Origin: an uncultured Prevotellaceae bacterium
GTDB taxonomy: Bacteria > Bacteroidota > Bacteroidia > Bacteroidales > Bacteroidaceae
Length of the DNA: 33,366 nucleotides
Direction of reading: 5' to 3'
Assembly (NCBI GenBank): GCA_902781315.1
Contig: CACZIT010000034.1
Coordinates: 1 to 33,366, forward strand
Shown here: positions 6,993-16,088 of the stretch, one piece after another
Layout: every line of letters begins with the position of its first letter
Numbering within the stretch: position 1 is the first letter of the stretch
The notes under the pieces: model-generated
Database searches by the model: none
Told to the model about the DNA's origin: nothing
What the model saw: the letters and a program-made list of their open reading frames with translations, nothing else
Position numbers and translations under genes: made by a program

Positions 6993-7736
6993 TTATTCCC
7001 TTCCCTTAAGAAATTCTTCGGCCCGTGCAAGGTCGTCAGGGGTGTCGATGCCTACGGTCTCGATATCGGTCTGGGCGACACGAATGCGGTAGCCGTTCTG
7101 CAGCCAGCGCAACTGCTCGAGACTCTCGGCCACTTCAAGCGACGAAGGAGGCAACTGAGTGACCTCGGCCAGCACTTCGCGCCTATAGGCATAGAGGCCA
7201 AGATGCTTGAGGAAAGGATAGTGGGTGAGCCACTGGTCAGACTCTACACCGCGTACAAAAGGAATAACGCTGCGCGAGAAGTAGAGGGCAAACCCCTGAT
7301 TGTCGACTACAATCTTCGGCGAATTAGGATTCTTCACTGATTCCATATCGGCAAAAGGCTTGCCGAGTGTGGCAATCTGGGTGGCAGGATTATCGAAACA
7401 CGCACATAGTGAGCGAATCTGCGAAGGATGGACGAAGGGCTCGTCGCCCTGTACGTTGATGACCACGTCGGCATCAGAGCAAAGCTTGCTCACGGCTTCT
7501 TGCAGGCGGTCGGTGCCACTTCGATGGTCGGCAGATGTCATCACAGCCTTACCACCGAAGGCTTCAACGGCTTGTCGGATGCGCTCGTCGTCAGTAGCCA
7601 CATAGACTTCGTTGATGACGGACGACACTTGTTCGTAGACTCTTTGTATGACGGGCTTTCCTCCCAGAATGGCTAATGGCTTTCCGGGAAAGCGCGTAGA
7701 CGCATAGCGTGCGGGGATAATGGCTATATACTTCAT
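6993..7736 (-). CDS. kdsB: 3-deoxy-manno-octulosonate cytidylyltransferase (CMP-Kdo synthetase)
   Basis: 247 residues, normal length. It activates Kdo with CTP for lipopolysaccharide inner-core synthesis in the cytoplasm. The N-terminal nucleotide-binding motif PARYASTRFPGKPLA (residues 8-22), DDERIRQAVEAFGG, SADHRSGTDRLQEA and NVQGDEPFV (residues 94-102) are all present, including the metal-binding aspartate of QGDEP. The C-terminal ESLEQLRWLQNGYRIRV matches the family. The gene is last in the ftsK-lolA-DUF5687-kdsB run, 25 bases after the DUF5687 stop. Confidence 0.97.
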   Translation of the reverse strand: MKYIAIIPARYASTRFPGKPLAILGGKPVIQRVYEQVSSVINEVYVATDDERIRQAVEAFGGKAVMTSADHRSGTDRLQEAVSKLCSDADVVINVQGDEPFVHPSQIRSLCACFDNPATQIATLGKPFADMESVKNPNSPKIVVDNQGFALYFSRSVIPFVRGVESDQWLTHYPFLKHLGLYAYRREVLAEVTQLPPSSLEVAESLEQLRWLQNGYRIRVAQTDIETVGIDTPDDLARAEEFLKGRE

Positions 7737-7761
7737 GGATAATGGGTTTGTTCAGAGGGGG

Positions 7762-9297
7762 TCAGCGCGAACTGCGGAAGCCTTCCAGCAGGATGTACTT
7801 GCGCTTCATCATACGATTGTAGATGTTGCGCAACCAAAGCTTGTGGGTGAAGATGAAGGCCAGGCCGATGGCCATCATGATGGAGTAGGCCACGTTGTCT
7901 GGAAGGAAAGCCTGCAGCAGGCTGATGAGCATAAGCGGGAAGAAGAACTCGACGAGCTGCACCACCACCTGGTAGTAGTTGTTTTCCATGCCGTTCTTGC
8001 TTGTGAACTTGGTGTTGAGAGGTACGGTCTGCTTGTTATAGACCGCCATCTGAAAGCAGATGAAATACTGGAAGCCTGCCGTGAAGAGACCGTAAGAAAT
8101 GAGCATGAACAGCGACCACTTGCCTGAGAAAACCGTGGGCAACATCAGCAGCAACGGCAACAGCAAGAGCAGACAATAGAAGATGTATTTGGCGTGCAGA
8201 AGCTTCAGAATATTCTCACGACGCACCATCAGGCAGTCTATATAGTTGCCCTCGTTGCACATCACGCGGATAAGCATCATGGCACCGTAGACAACAAAGT
8301 TGTAGATGCACCAGAAATTGGTCATGAACTGCCCGTCGTAGACATCGGTGAGCGCTATGAGCAAACTGAGTAGGAAGACGAAGAACGTGGCAAAGATAAA
8401 GCCCTTGCGCGGGTTCTTGTTGCGCAGGATGGTTTTTATCTCCAATTTCAGATATTGCCCGATTCCACCGTAGCGGTCGAGGAACGCAAAACGGCTCACA
8501 CTATGGAGAGTGGTCTTCTCGGCCTTCGTCACTTCCGCCATGATGCTCTTTGTCTGCACTACTCTGTTAATGGCAACCATGATGCCGAGCAGCAGTAAGG
8601 CGCCCAGGTAGGGGAGCAGACTGCCGGCACTGATGGCAGTGCCGATTCTTGAGAAAAGGTCAAAAAAGTCTTCAAATCCTTTTTCGCTAAATCCCTTGAG
8701 AATGATGGGGAGAGCCATCAGTGCATAGACGCCTATGGGCAGTATCCACCAGACGAGGGAGCGGTTGATGAGTGTGCGCACAATGGCGTACCACTGGCTG
8801 TTGGCCAGAATGATCAGATAGAAGAAGAGTAGGAATCCTATCGTAATCCAAACGCCTTCGCTGAACACCACCGACATCAACGCATAGGGCAGCAGCATGG
8901 CAAACCAAATGACGTTGCCCCAGGTGAAAAGCGATGTCGAGATGAACGTATCGATGCAAAGCAAGCGCGGAATAGGCAGCAGCAGGTAGGGCTTGATGAT
9001 CTGCGAAGGTGTCTGCTGAGCAAGGAATCGGAAGAGGAAGTCGACGAGCAGGATGAACGGTGCGGCCGCCGTCATGAACTCTATGGCGGTGATGGTGCTG
9101 CTGCTGTTGGCAATGAGTGCAAACATCACGGCAAAGAACATCAGGTAGGCTATCATGAAGCCGCTGAGCACGTAGATTAGTACTTTGGCAGTCTTGTTTT
9201 GTTCGTAGTTGACGGCCCGCTTCTCAGCCAGTTTGCGGTGCTGGCGCAAAGTCTTGTAAATACCGTAGATGTGTTTGTCGAAATGCAGGTTTGCCAT
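7762..9297 (-). CDS. DUF5687 family multi-pass membrane protein (ABC-permease-like)
   Basis: 511 residues with about a dozen hydrophobic segments, beginning near residue 37 (VLIYVLSGFMIAYLMFFAVMF). A long cytoplasmic loop lies in the middle (KSIMAEVTKAEKTTLHSVSRF ... KTILRNKNPRKG). The general pattern, including LLVDFLFRFLAQQTPSQIIKPYLLLPI, fits the Bacteroidota DUF5687 family, often encoded beside an ABC ATPase. Here no ATPase gene is adjacent: neighbours are a LolA-like gene (26-base gap) and kdsB. It may use an ATPase encoded elsewhere. Function of the family is not established; transport or export of an envelope component is inference. Confidence 0.8.
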   Translation of the reverse strand: MANLHFDKHIYGIYKTLRQHRKLAEKRAVNYEQNKTAKVLIYVLSGFMIAYLMFFAVMFALIANSSSTITAIEFMTAAAPFILLVDFLFRFLAQQTPSQIIKPYLLLPIPRLLCIDTFISTSLFTWGNVIWFAMLLPYALMSVVFSEGVWITIGFLLFFYLIILANSQWYAIVRTLINRSLVWWILPIGVYALMALPIILKGFSEKGFEDFFDLFSRIGTAISAGSLLPYLGALLLLGIMVAINRVVQTKSIMAEVTKAEKTTLHSVSRFAFLDRYGGIGQYLKLEIKTILRNKNPRKGFIFATFFVFLLSLLIALTDVYDGQFMTNFWCIYNFVVYGAMMLIRVMCNEGNYIDCLMVRRENILKLLHAKYIFYCLLLLLPLLLMLPTVFSGKWSLFMLISYGLFTAGFQYFICFQMAVYNKQTVPLNTKFTSKNGMENNYYQVVVQLVEFFFPLMLISLLQAFLPDNVAYSIMMAIGLAFIFTHKLWLRNIYNRMMKRKYILLEGFRSSR

Positions 9298-9323
9298 AGG
9301 ATTCCTTTCTTGGGTAGGAGTAT

Positions 9324-9995
9324 TTATCTCAGGTCGATGACTTCAGCCGAAGGGAAGTCCTTTGAATTGAATACGAATGTGGCATCGCTCTGGTTCTTGG
9401 CCTTGAAGCCGGTGATGCTGATGGTGGTCCATGTGGCACCTTCGCGCATTTTCACTTGTGATGGGCTGAATGTCTTCTTGTTGACGGTGATGATCATCTC
9501 TTGCACGCTGCGGCCTTTGTTCTGAGCCACCATACGCACGTTGTAGTTGTTGCCACTGGCCGTCATTGAGAGCGAGTAACCCGACTTGTACATGTTGATG
9601 AACTTATACGGGTTCATGGCCATCTGCTGGGCTTCCGTTGGTGTTGAGACGTTTACCTCGTCGGTAGATTTCATATAGCTCCATTGCGTCTTGCCGTTGA
9701 ACCAAACGATGGCCTGCGGTGTGCGTGCATGGAATTTGTTGCCCTTGATGGCAATTGTGCCAGAGGTAGAGCCAATCTTTGCACTCGAAATCTTAAACGA
9801 AGCGCTGGCACCGCCTTTGCGCCCGATGACTGCTGCTGTTTTATCGAGTACTTTGCGTGCTTGGGCGGCGTTGGCTGAAACACTCTTCGTTGGTGTGGCA
9901 GCAGTTTTTTTCTTTGTTGCCACGCGAGCTGTTGTCTGTGCCGTGATGCCAAGTGTGAAGACACTCAGCAAGGCTGCTATGATGATTTTCTTCAT
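9324..9995 (-). CDS. LolA-like outer-membrane lipoprotein carrier
   Basis: 223 residues. A signal peptide (MKKIIIAALLSVFTLGITAQ) is followed by a low-complexity Thr/Lys/Ala linker (about 21-45), then a LolA-like domain: VLDKTAAVIGRKGGASASFKI, GTIAIKGNKFHA, AIVWFNGKTQWSYM (the typical WFDGKTQWSY pattern), and VNVSTPTEAQQMAMNPYKFI. LolA proteins chaperone lipoproteins across the periplasm. The position downstream of ftsK is a common Bacteroidota arrangement. The linker makes it slightly longer than proteobacterial LolA. The 192-base gap to ftsK suggests its own promoter or processing, but I see no clear TAnnTTTG box. Confidence 0.85.
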   Translation of the reverse strand: MKKIIIAALLSVFTLGITAQTTARVATKKKTAATPTKSVSANAAQARKVLDKTAAVIGRKGGASASFKISSAKIGSTSGTIAIKGNKFHARTPQAIVWFNGKTQWSYMKSTDEVNVSTPTEAQQMAMNPYKFINMYKSGYSLSMTASGNNYNVRMVAQNKGRSVQEMIITVNKKTFSPSQVKMREGATWTTISITGFKAKNQSDATFVFNSKDFPSAEVIDLR

Positions 9996-10134
9996 ATATT
10001 CTTGTTTTTGTTTATCTCAAATGATGCAGGGACGTTACATGCAGCGTAACTGCTGCCAGCGGATGGCCTCCCTAAGAACGCGGCACGTCGTGCGCCCCCT
10101 GCATTATTTCTGACGTTTAAACACATTAAAAGTT

Positions 10135-10169
10135 AGCCTGCTTTTCGTTTCTTTAACTTATAGCAGGCT
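10135..10169 (-). terminator. Possible hairpin after ftsK
   Basis: AGCCTGC and GCAGGCT form a 7-bp stem with a 21-base loop, 18 bases after the ftsK stop. The loop is long and no clear T-run follows on the minus strand, so it may be a weak terminator or processing site. Confidence 0.35.
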
Positions 10170-10187
10170 TCCTATATAATATTTTTG

Positions 10188-12647
10188 CTAACCGCGAAGG
10201 CGCGTAAACAGTTCGTTCAGTGAGTTCTCGTCTGCAATCAGCACATCGCGCGGTTTGCTGCCAAATGCTTCACCCACGATGCCAGCCTCGTGTAACTGGT
10301 CCATGAGTCGACCGGCACGGTTGTAGCCGATGGAGAAGCGGCGCTGTATCATGCTGGTTGATCCCTGTTGGGTCATCACAATGGCGCGGGCTGCATCTTC
10401 GAAGAGGGGATCGAGCGGACCGCTGGCGCTTCCTCCACCGCCTGCAGCACCACCTCCGTCGCCACCTTCCGTGGCGGGTTCGGGCAGTTCGAGCGGTTCT
10501 ACTGGGCCTGGCTGGGCTTCTACGTACTTGTTGATGCGTTCCACCTCGGGTGTGTCAACGAATGCGCATTGTACGCGGACAGGCTCGCTGCCAATCAAAA
10601 TCAGCATGTCGCCACGGCCTACAAGCTGGTCGGCTCCCTTTTGGTCAAGAATGGTGCGCGAGTCAATCTGCGACATCACGCGGAAGGCCATACGGCCAGG
10701 GAAGTTGGCCTTAATGGTACCAGTGATGATATTGGTTGTCGGGCGCTGCGTGGCAATAATCATATGGATACCCACGGCACGAGCCAGTTGGGCAATACGG
10801 GCTATTGGCAGCTCAATCTCCTTACCTGCCGTCATGATCAGGTCGCCAAACTCATCGATAATGACTACGATGTATGGCATGTAATCATGACCCTTCGTCA
10901 AGTCGAGTTCGTGGTTGATGAACTTCTCGTTGTACTCCTTCACATTGCGGGCACGGGCCATTTTCAGCAGGTCGTAACGCGTGTCCATGAGTTTGCAGAG
11001 AGAGTTGAGCGTTCGCACCACCTTCGTCACGTCGGTGATGATGGGCTCTTCTTCGTTCTCGGGCAGCGTGGCCATGAAGTGGCTGGCCAGTGGAGCATAG
11101 ACGCTGAACTCCACTTTCTTCGGGTCTACGAGCACGAACTTCAGTTCGTTAGGATGCTTCTTATATAATAAAGAGGTGATAATGGCGTTCAGACCGACCG
11201 ACTTACCCTGACCCGTTGCACCAGCCACAAGCAGGTGGGGAATCTTCGCCAGGTCAGCCATATAGACTTCGTTCGTAATAGTTTTACCGAGAGCAATGGG
11301 CAGTTCCATCTTCGCCTCCTGAAACTTCTTCGAGTTCAGTATGCTTTCCATCGATACGATGTTGGCCTTCTTGTTTGGCACTTCAATACCGATGGTGCCC
11401 TTACCTGGCATCGGTGCAATGATACGGATGCCCAAGGCAGCGAGGTTCAGCGCTATATCGGCCTCCAGGTTCTTGATCTTCGAGATGCGCACGCCTTCGG
11501 CAGGAGTAATCTCGTAGAGCGTAATCGTCGGGCCGACCGTGGCTTTGATTTCCTTGATGGCTACACCAAACGAGTTCAGCACTTCCACAATGCGTTGGTT
11601 GTTGGCCCTGATTTCCTCCATGTCAACCTCTGGCTTGCCCGAGTTGTCGTATTTCTTTAGCAGGTCGAGCGTCGGGAATTTATAGTTCAGGAAGGGCTCT
11701 CGCGGGTTGATGGGCGTCTTTCTGATTTCCTCTATGGTCAGCGTCTTGCCTTTGGCCTTATCTTCGTCTTTACCCACTTCTACGGTAAGCCCGCTTTCCT
11801 CGTCTGCCTTCGCTGGGGTTTTCTCCTTGCTTCCAACTTCTTTCTTTCCTGTGGGCAGGTCGACGACCACAGGTGCTTCTGCCTCGTCGTCATGAGGCAG
11901 TGGGGTGGTGTCTATAACGCCTTCATAGACGGGCTCCATCTTGTAGCCCAAATCCTCAGAAATAGACGCTTCAGCATCTTTCGCCTGATTGTTGGTGACG
12001 GTGAACTTAATCTTAGAAGTGAGGTATTTCACTGGATTCAGCGCCTTTCGGATGACCTCTATCGTCTCAGCACTCAGATAGGTGAGAAATGCCAAAGCCA
12101 CGAGCAGCAGAATGGCAGTCAGTCCTGGTGGGCCAACGATGTTCTCCAACTGCTGCACACAGAACAAGCCGTGATTGCCACCGGCATTGAACACCTGATC
12201 GCCCATAAGAGGAGTTAGGAATTTAGCCATGGTTACCGAACTCCAAATCATGACGAGTGCCAAACCGAAGAACCATTTCAGCAGATTCACTTTGTAGGCT
12301 CGCATGAGCTGTAGGCCAACAAGCACGATGAAAACGGGAATGAGGAAGGCTGCCAGACCAAAGTTGACGGTGATGAGCGTGTAAGCCATGATAGCACCAA
12401 TGCTACCGCAATAGTTGGCAAATTGATGTTCAGAATTCATCCATTCGCCTGGCCGCAGGTCTTCCAGCAGACTTTGGTCGGCCTGACCGGTAGTGAAATA
12501 TGATACCATTGCAATCGTCAGATAGATTGCCAGACCTACTAATATCAGTCCGAGGATAAAGTCGGTTTTCTCGTTGCTGAGAATATTCTGAAATCCGACC
12601 GCTTGCCCAACGTTTTTAGGCTTGCGTTCAGTCTTTTTCTTTGCCAT
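10188..12647 (-). CDS. ftsK: DNA translocase FtsK
   Basis: 819 residues from MAKKKTERKPKNVGQAVGF. ATP-driven septal DNA pump that clears the chromosome during division. There are four N-terminal membrane segments (about residues 28-52, 88-112, 120-142, 168-190), a charged linker rich in Glu, Lys and Pro, then the motor: Walker A GATGQGKSVGLNA near 475, Walker B VVIIDEFGDLIM near 593, and a C-terminal winged-helix gamma domain (SMIQRRFSIGYNRAGRLMDQL) that reads polar sequences. The frame stays open 160 codons further upstream, but that part is antisense to the divergent exonuclease gene and unlike FtsK. The start at 12647 is supported by a TATTTTTG box 28 bases upstream. Confidence 0.97.
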   Translation of the reverse strand: MAKKKTERKPKNVGQAVGFQNILSNEKTDFILGLILVGLAIYLTIAMVSYFTTGQADQSLLEDLRPGEWMNSEHQFANYCGSIGAIMAYTLITVNFGLAAFLIPVFIVLVGLQLMRAYKVNLLKWFFGLALVMIWSSVTMAKFLTPLMGDQVFNAGGNHGLFCVQQLENIVGPPGLTAILLLVALAFLTYLSAETIEVIRKALNPVKYLTSKIKFTVTNNQAKDAEASISEDLGYKMEPVYEGVIDTTPLPHDDEAEAPVVVDLPTGKKEVGSKEKTPAKADEESGLTVEVGKDEDKAKGKTLTIEEIRKTPINPREPFLNYKFPTLDLLKKYDNSGKPEVDMEEIRANNQRIVEVLNSFGVAIKEIKATVGPTITLYEITPAEGVRISKIKNLEADIALNLAALGIRIIAPMPGKGTIGIEVPNKKANIVSMESILNSKKFQEAKMELPIALGKTITNEVYMADLAKIPHLLVAGATGQGKSVGLNAIITSLLYKKHPNELKFVLVDPKKVEFSVYAPLASHFMATLPENEEEPIITDVTKVVRTLNSLCKLMDTRYDLLKMARARNVKEYNEKFINHELDLTKGHDYMPYIVVIIDEFGDLIMTAGKEIELPIARIAQLARAVGIHMIIATQRPTTNIITGTIKANFPGRMAFRVMSQIDSRTILDQKGADQLVGRGDMLILIGSEPVRVQCAFVDTPEVERINKYVEAQPGPVEPLELPEPATEGGDGGGAAGGGGSASGPLDPLFEDAARAIVMTQQGSTSMIQRRFSIGYNRAGRLMDQLHEAGIVGEAFGSKPRDVLIADENSLNELFTRLRG

Positions 12648-12674
12648 AATGTCCTTTTTTATCAAATTTAAGTG

Positions 12675-12682
12675 CAAAAATA
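12675..12682 (-). promoter_or_regulatory. Candidate -7 box for ftsK
   Basis: TATTTTTG on the minus strand matches TAnnTTTG and lies 27 bases before the ftsK ATG at 12647. No well-placed -33 TTTG is evident. Confidence 0.5.
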
Positions 12683-12725
12683 GTGGAAAAAACTCACATT
12701 CGTTCATATTTTCGCACTTTTTTTC

Positions 12726-12733
12726 TAATTTTG
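12726..12733 (+). promoter_or_regulatory. Candidate -7 box for the exonuclease-rlmI-tilS operon
   Basis: TAATTTTG matches TAnnTTTG and lies 22 bases before the ATG at 12756, divergent from the ftsK promoter. The -33 region is not a clear match. Confidence 0.5.
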
Positions 12734-12755
12734 CACATTGATAGCGATAAAAACG

Positions 12756-13421
12756 ATGAAAAAAGTCATTTTTAATAAGTTTCCTAAGCAAGAAATAGCG
12801 CAATTGCCTGTTGTCAGTTTTCCCGGTCGCATTGTTGTCATACTGTCGGCCGGCGAAGCCCAAAGAGCAGTTGACTATTTGCTCAGCCAGCCCATTCTCG
12901 GTGTCGATACTGAGACGCGGCCTTCTTTCCGCAGAGGCGATAAACATTTGGTCTCGCTGCTTCAGGTTTCGGCTGACAATATTTGCTTCCTCTTCCGACT
13001 GAATAGAACTGGTCTTACGCCTGCCATTGTCCGTCTGCTTGAAAACACCGACGTTCCTATGGTGGGGCTTTCTTGGCACGACGACATTCTCTCGCTGAAA
13101 AAGCGTGGAGAGTTCAAACCGGGCCATTTCATCGATCTTCAGGACATGGTGGGCCGTCTCGGCATTGAGGACCTGAGTCTACAGAAACTATATGCTAATC
13201 TCTTTGGCCAGAAAATCAGCAAGCGGCAGCAACTGTCCAACTGGGATGCCGACGCACTCAGCGACCGCCAAAAGCTCTATGCAGCCACTGATGCGTGGGC
13301 ATGCATACAGCTTTATCGAGAGTTGAAAAGGCTTGAAGAAACGGGCGACTTTGAATTGGTCAACGTCATTGAGCCTGCAGAAAACGATCATCAATCATCC
13401 AACAATACTGAACGCAAATGA
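12756..13421 (+). CDS. 3'-5' exonuclease domain protein (RNase D/DEDD-like)
   Basis: 221 residues from MKKVIFNKFPKQEIAQL. The Exo I motif is LGVDTETRP (D51, E53), Exo II lies around LSWHDDILSL (D109/D110), and Exo III is YAATDAWACIQLY (Y175, D179). These four acidic residues make up the DEDD two-metal site of RNase D-like or WRN-like nucleases. There is no HRDC domain, so it is a single-domain enzyme. Whether it acts on RNA or DNA is not clear. The ATG was chosen over a TTG 18 bases upstream. The stop overlaps the next start as ATGA. The C-terminal tail is polar and probably disordered. Confidence 0.9.
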   Translation: MKKVIFNKFPKQEIAQLPVVSFPGRIVVILSAGEAQRAVDYLLSQPILGVDTETRPSFRRGDKHLVSLLQVSADNICFLFRLNRTGLTPAIVRLLENTDVPMVGLSWHDDILSLKKRGEFKPGHFIDLQDMVGRLGIEDLSLQKLYANLFGQKISKRQQLSNWDADALSDRQKLYAATDAWACIQLYRELKRLEETGDFELVNVIEPAENDHQSSNNTERK

Positions 13422-14587
13422 ATTATAAGGCAGTTATCTTAAAACGTGGAAAGGAAGAGTCGCTTCGGCGTTTTCATCCTTGGGTGTTCTCTGGTGCCAT
13501 TCAGCGTGCCGATGATGGCATTGAAGAAGGAGAAAAGGTCAGGGTGTTGACGGAAAACGGCGATTTCATCGCTGTTGGTCATGCTCAGGCAGGCTCCATT
13601 GCCGTTCGTGTGCTCTCGTTTTCTGATGTAGCTATCGACGATGCTTTCTGGGAACAGCGTCTTCGTTCTGCCTTGCAGATGCGCGTAGCAATCGGCCATA
13701 ATGCCGACTCGGCCTTCCGTCTGGTTCATGGTGAGGGCGACAACCTGCCGGGACTCATCATCGATTGCTACGGCCAAACGGCTGTCATGCAGGCTCATAG
13801 CATCGGAATGCATCTGGATCGCTTCGATATCGCACGTGCCTTGGTGAATGTTTCCGAGGGAAAGATAGCCCACATCTATTATAAAAGCGAGACCACACTT
13901 CCTTTCATGGAACCCACCAACGGATTTCTCTATGGCGGAACCAGCGAGAATATAGCAACGGAGAACGGTCTGCGTTTCCGAATCGATTGGCTCAAAGGCC
14001 AGAAGACAGGCTTCTTCATCGATCAGCGCGACAATAGGCTGCTTCTCCAGCACTATGCACAAGGGCGTAGCGTGCTCAACATGTTCTGCTATACGGGCGG
14101 TTTTTCTGTCTACGCCATGCGAGGAGGAGCGAAGCTGGTTCATTCTGTTGACAGTAGTGCCAAGGCTATTGAGCTCACGCGGCAGAATGTTGAACTCAAT
14201 TTCCCCGGCGATGCCCGCCATGAAGCATTTTGCGAAGATGCTTTCAAGTACTTGGAGTCACAGCCAAAGGGCGCCTACGACCTTATCGTGCTCGACCCGC
14301 CTGCATTCGCCAAGCATCGCGGCGCTCTTCATAATGCGCTCAAGGGTTACACCCGTCTTAACATGAAAGGCTTCCAGGCCATTCGTCCTGGTGGCATTCT
14401 CTTTACGTTCAGCTGTTCTCAGGTTGTCACGAAGGATCATTTCCGCAATGCTGTCTTCACGGCAGCGGCACAGGCTCGCCGCAATGTGCGCATTTTGCAT
14501 CAACTCCACCAACCTGCCGATCATCCTATTAACATCTATCATCCCGAGGGCGAATACCTGAAGGGACTTGTTCTCTACGTGGAGTGA
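13418..14587 (+). CDS. RlmI-type 23S rRNA (cytosine-C5) methyltransferase
   Basis: 389 residues. An N-terminal PUA domain (RRFHPWVFSGAIQR, then GDFIAVGHAQAGSIAVRVLSF) is joined to a Rossmann-fold SAM methyltransferase. Motif I is NMFCYTGGFSVYA near 222, motif IV is VLDPPAFAK near 292, and FSCSQVVT near 331 carries the candidate catalytic cysteine. This is the RlmI architecture that makes m5C1962 in E. coli 23S rRNA. RlmI and the related RlmK-like enzymes are hard to separate by eye, so the exact target is inference. It overlaps the exonuclease gene by 4 bases and precedes tilS by 24 bases, forming a translation-related operon. Confidence 0.92.
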   Translation: MNYKAVILKRGKEESLRRFHPWVFSGAIQRADDGIEEGEKVRVLTENGDFIAVGHAQAGSIAVRVLSFSDVAIDDAFWEQRLRSALQMRVAIGHNADSAFRLVHGEGDNLPGLIIDCYGQTAVMQAHSIGMHLDRFDIARALVNVSEGKIAHIYYKSETTLPFMEPTNGFLYGGTSENIATENGLRFRIDWLKGQKTGFFIDQRDNRLLLQHYAQGRSVLNMFCYTGGFSVYAMRGGAKLVHSVDSSAKAIELTRQNVELNFPGDARHEAFCEDAFKYLESQPKGAYDLIVLDPPAFAKHRGALHNALKGYTRLNMKGFQAIRPGGILFTFSCSQVVTKDHFRNAVFTAAAQARRNVRILHQLHQPADHPINIYHPEGEYLKGLVLYVE

Positions 14588-14611
14588 TAGACGACATCGC
14601 CTCTTTGTCTT

Positions 14612-16018
14612 ATGAAAGGATTTATTGCAAAAATCAGCGGTTTCATCGCTCACCACCAGCTGTTAGACCCAGACAAGCGCTATCTTGTTGCGCTTTCGGG
14701 TGGTGCCGATAGCGTGTGCTTGCTGCTGGTGTTGCAACAACTGGGCTATAGGCTTGAGGCTGTTCATTGTAATTTTCATCTTCGTGGCGATGAAAGCGAC
14801 CGCGACGAACAGTTTTGCGAAGCGCTATGTAAGGATAAGAACATCCCGTTTCATCGGGTTCACTTCGACACTCATTCCTATGCAGAGGTGCATGGTGTGA
14901 GCATCGAAATGGCTGCCCGAGAACTGCGCTATCATTACTTTTACCAACTTTTGCAATCCATTGATGCAGAGGCTGTTTGTGTGGCTCATCATCGTGACGA
15001 CATCGTAGAAACCGTACTTATTAATTTACTTCGCGGAACAGGCCTTCGGGGGCTCACAGGCATAGCAGCAAGTGCTGCACTTCCTACCCCTTCCGCCGAC
15101 CAGAAGCCTCGCCAGTTGCTGCGTCCGCTGCTTGCCGTCGGCAGGGAGGACATTCTGCACTATCTCGATTCCGTTGGGCAAGACTACGTGACCGACAGCA
15201 CGAACCTGCAAGACGACGTATTGCGAAACAAAATCCGCCTTCATGCCTTGCCGCTATTGCGTGAGATTTCTCCTGCTGCCAGCATGAATATAGCCCGTAC
15301 GGCCCAGTATCTGGCGCTTGCCGAACCGCTTTTCGACGAAGCCATCGAGCGGCGTCGAGCAGAAGCATTAGTAGTCGATAAAACCGGCGATTTTGTTGTG
15401 TTCAGTCTTGAAAAGCTGCTCGACAACGAGTATTTCCTCTATGAGTGCCTACGGCCCTATGGCTTTACGTCGGCTCAGGTAGAGTCCATCAGCTGCTCCG
15501 CGTTCTCTCCTGGCCAGCAATGGTTGAGTCCTACTCATACAGCGGCTGCCGATCGTGGCACACTTGTCGTTTTCCGTAACGACCATCCGCGTCTGGGCAG
15601 CCGGCTTCAGCCTCGCAAAATGCCCATTGAGGGTACCTACGACCTTGGCCACATGGGGCGTTATTCCGTGGTAATTACAGAGCAGAAATCCTCCATTTCA
15701 TCGGACCTGAAATCCGCCTTTCCGATTGACAAATCTCCCTCTGTTGCTTGTCTTGACGCTGATAAAGTAAGCTTTCCACTCACGTTGCGCCCCATTGCCG
15801 AGGGCGACCGTTTTCTGCCTTTCGGCATGCGTGGCAGCAAACTGGTCAGCGACTACCTCACCGACCTTCATTGCTCGCTCTTTGAAAAGCGTTGCCAGCT
15901 AGCATTGACCGATGAAACGGGCGAAATTCTTTGGCTGGTAGGACGTCGTACCTGCCAACAGGCGTCCGTGACAAGCGAGACTCGAAGGCTGCTGAAAGTG
16001 AGCCTTCTGGAGTGTTAA
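14612..16018 (+). CDS. tilS: tRNA(Ile)-lysidine synthase
   Basis: 468 residues. It converts the CAU anticodon C34 of tRNA-Ile2 to lysidine using ATP, so the tRNA reads AUA. The N-terminal N-type ATPase has the PP-loop SGGADS (residues 29-34) followed by AVHCNFHLRGDESDRDEQFC and the AHHRDDIVETVLINLLRGTGLRGLTG block, which are diagnostic for TilS. The C-terminal substrate-binding domain is present (LRPIAEGDRFLPFGMRGSKLVSDYL). Length is typical. It ends just before the rnpB promoter. This gene is normally essential. Confidence 0.97.
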   Translation: MKGFIAKISGFIAHHQLLDPDKRYLVALSGGADSVCLLLVLQQLGYRLEAVHCNFHLRGDESDRDEQFCEALCKDKNIPFHRVHFDTHSYAEVHGVSIEMAARELRYHYFYQLLQSIDAEAVCVAHHRDDIVETVLINLLRGTGLRGLTGIAASAALPTPSADQKPRQLLRPLLAVGREDILHYLDSVGQDYVTDSTNLQDDVLRNKIRLHALPLLREISPAASMNIARTAQYLALAEPLFDEAIERRRAEALVVDKTGDFVVFSLEKLLDNEYFLYECLRPYGFTSAQVESISCSAFSPGQQWLSPTHTAAADRGTLVVFRNDHPRLGSRLQPRKMPIEGTYDLGHMGRYSVVITEQKSSISSDLKSAFPIDKSPSVACLDADKVSFPLTLRPIAEGDRFLPFGMRGSKLVSDYLTDLHCSLFEKRCQLALTDETGEILWLVGRRTCQQASVTSETRRLLKVSLLEC

Positions 16019-16074
16019 TCCCCTCTTTTTAAGTTTTTTAACCCCTGCATGTAGCGAGTTTTGATTTAAATTCG

Positions 16075-16082
16075 TAATTTTG
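16075..16082 (+). promoter_or_regulatory. Promoter -7 box for rnpB
   Basis: TAATTTTG matches TAnnTTTG, and the first base of the RNase P RNA P1 helix lies 7 bases downstream, where transcription would be expected to start. A TTTG at 16060-16063 is too close to act as the -33 element. Confidence 0.6.
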
Positions 16083-16088
16083 CCCCCA

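Noticed and set aside
12648-13127. 160-codon N-terminal extension of the ftsK frame
   Set aside because: It is antisense to the divergent exonuclease gene, shows no similarity to FtsK, and a promoter box lies inside the gap before the MAKKK start.
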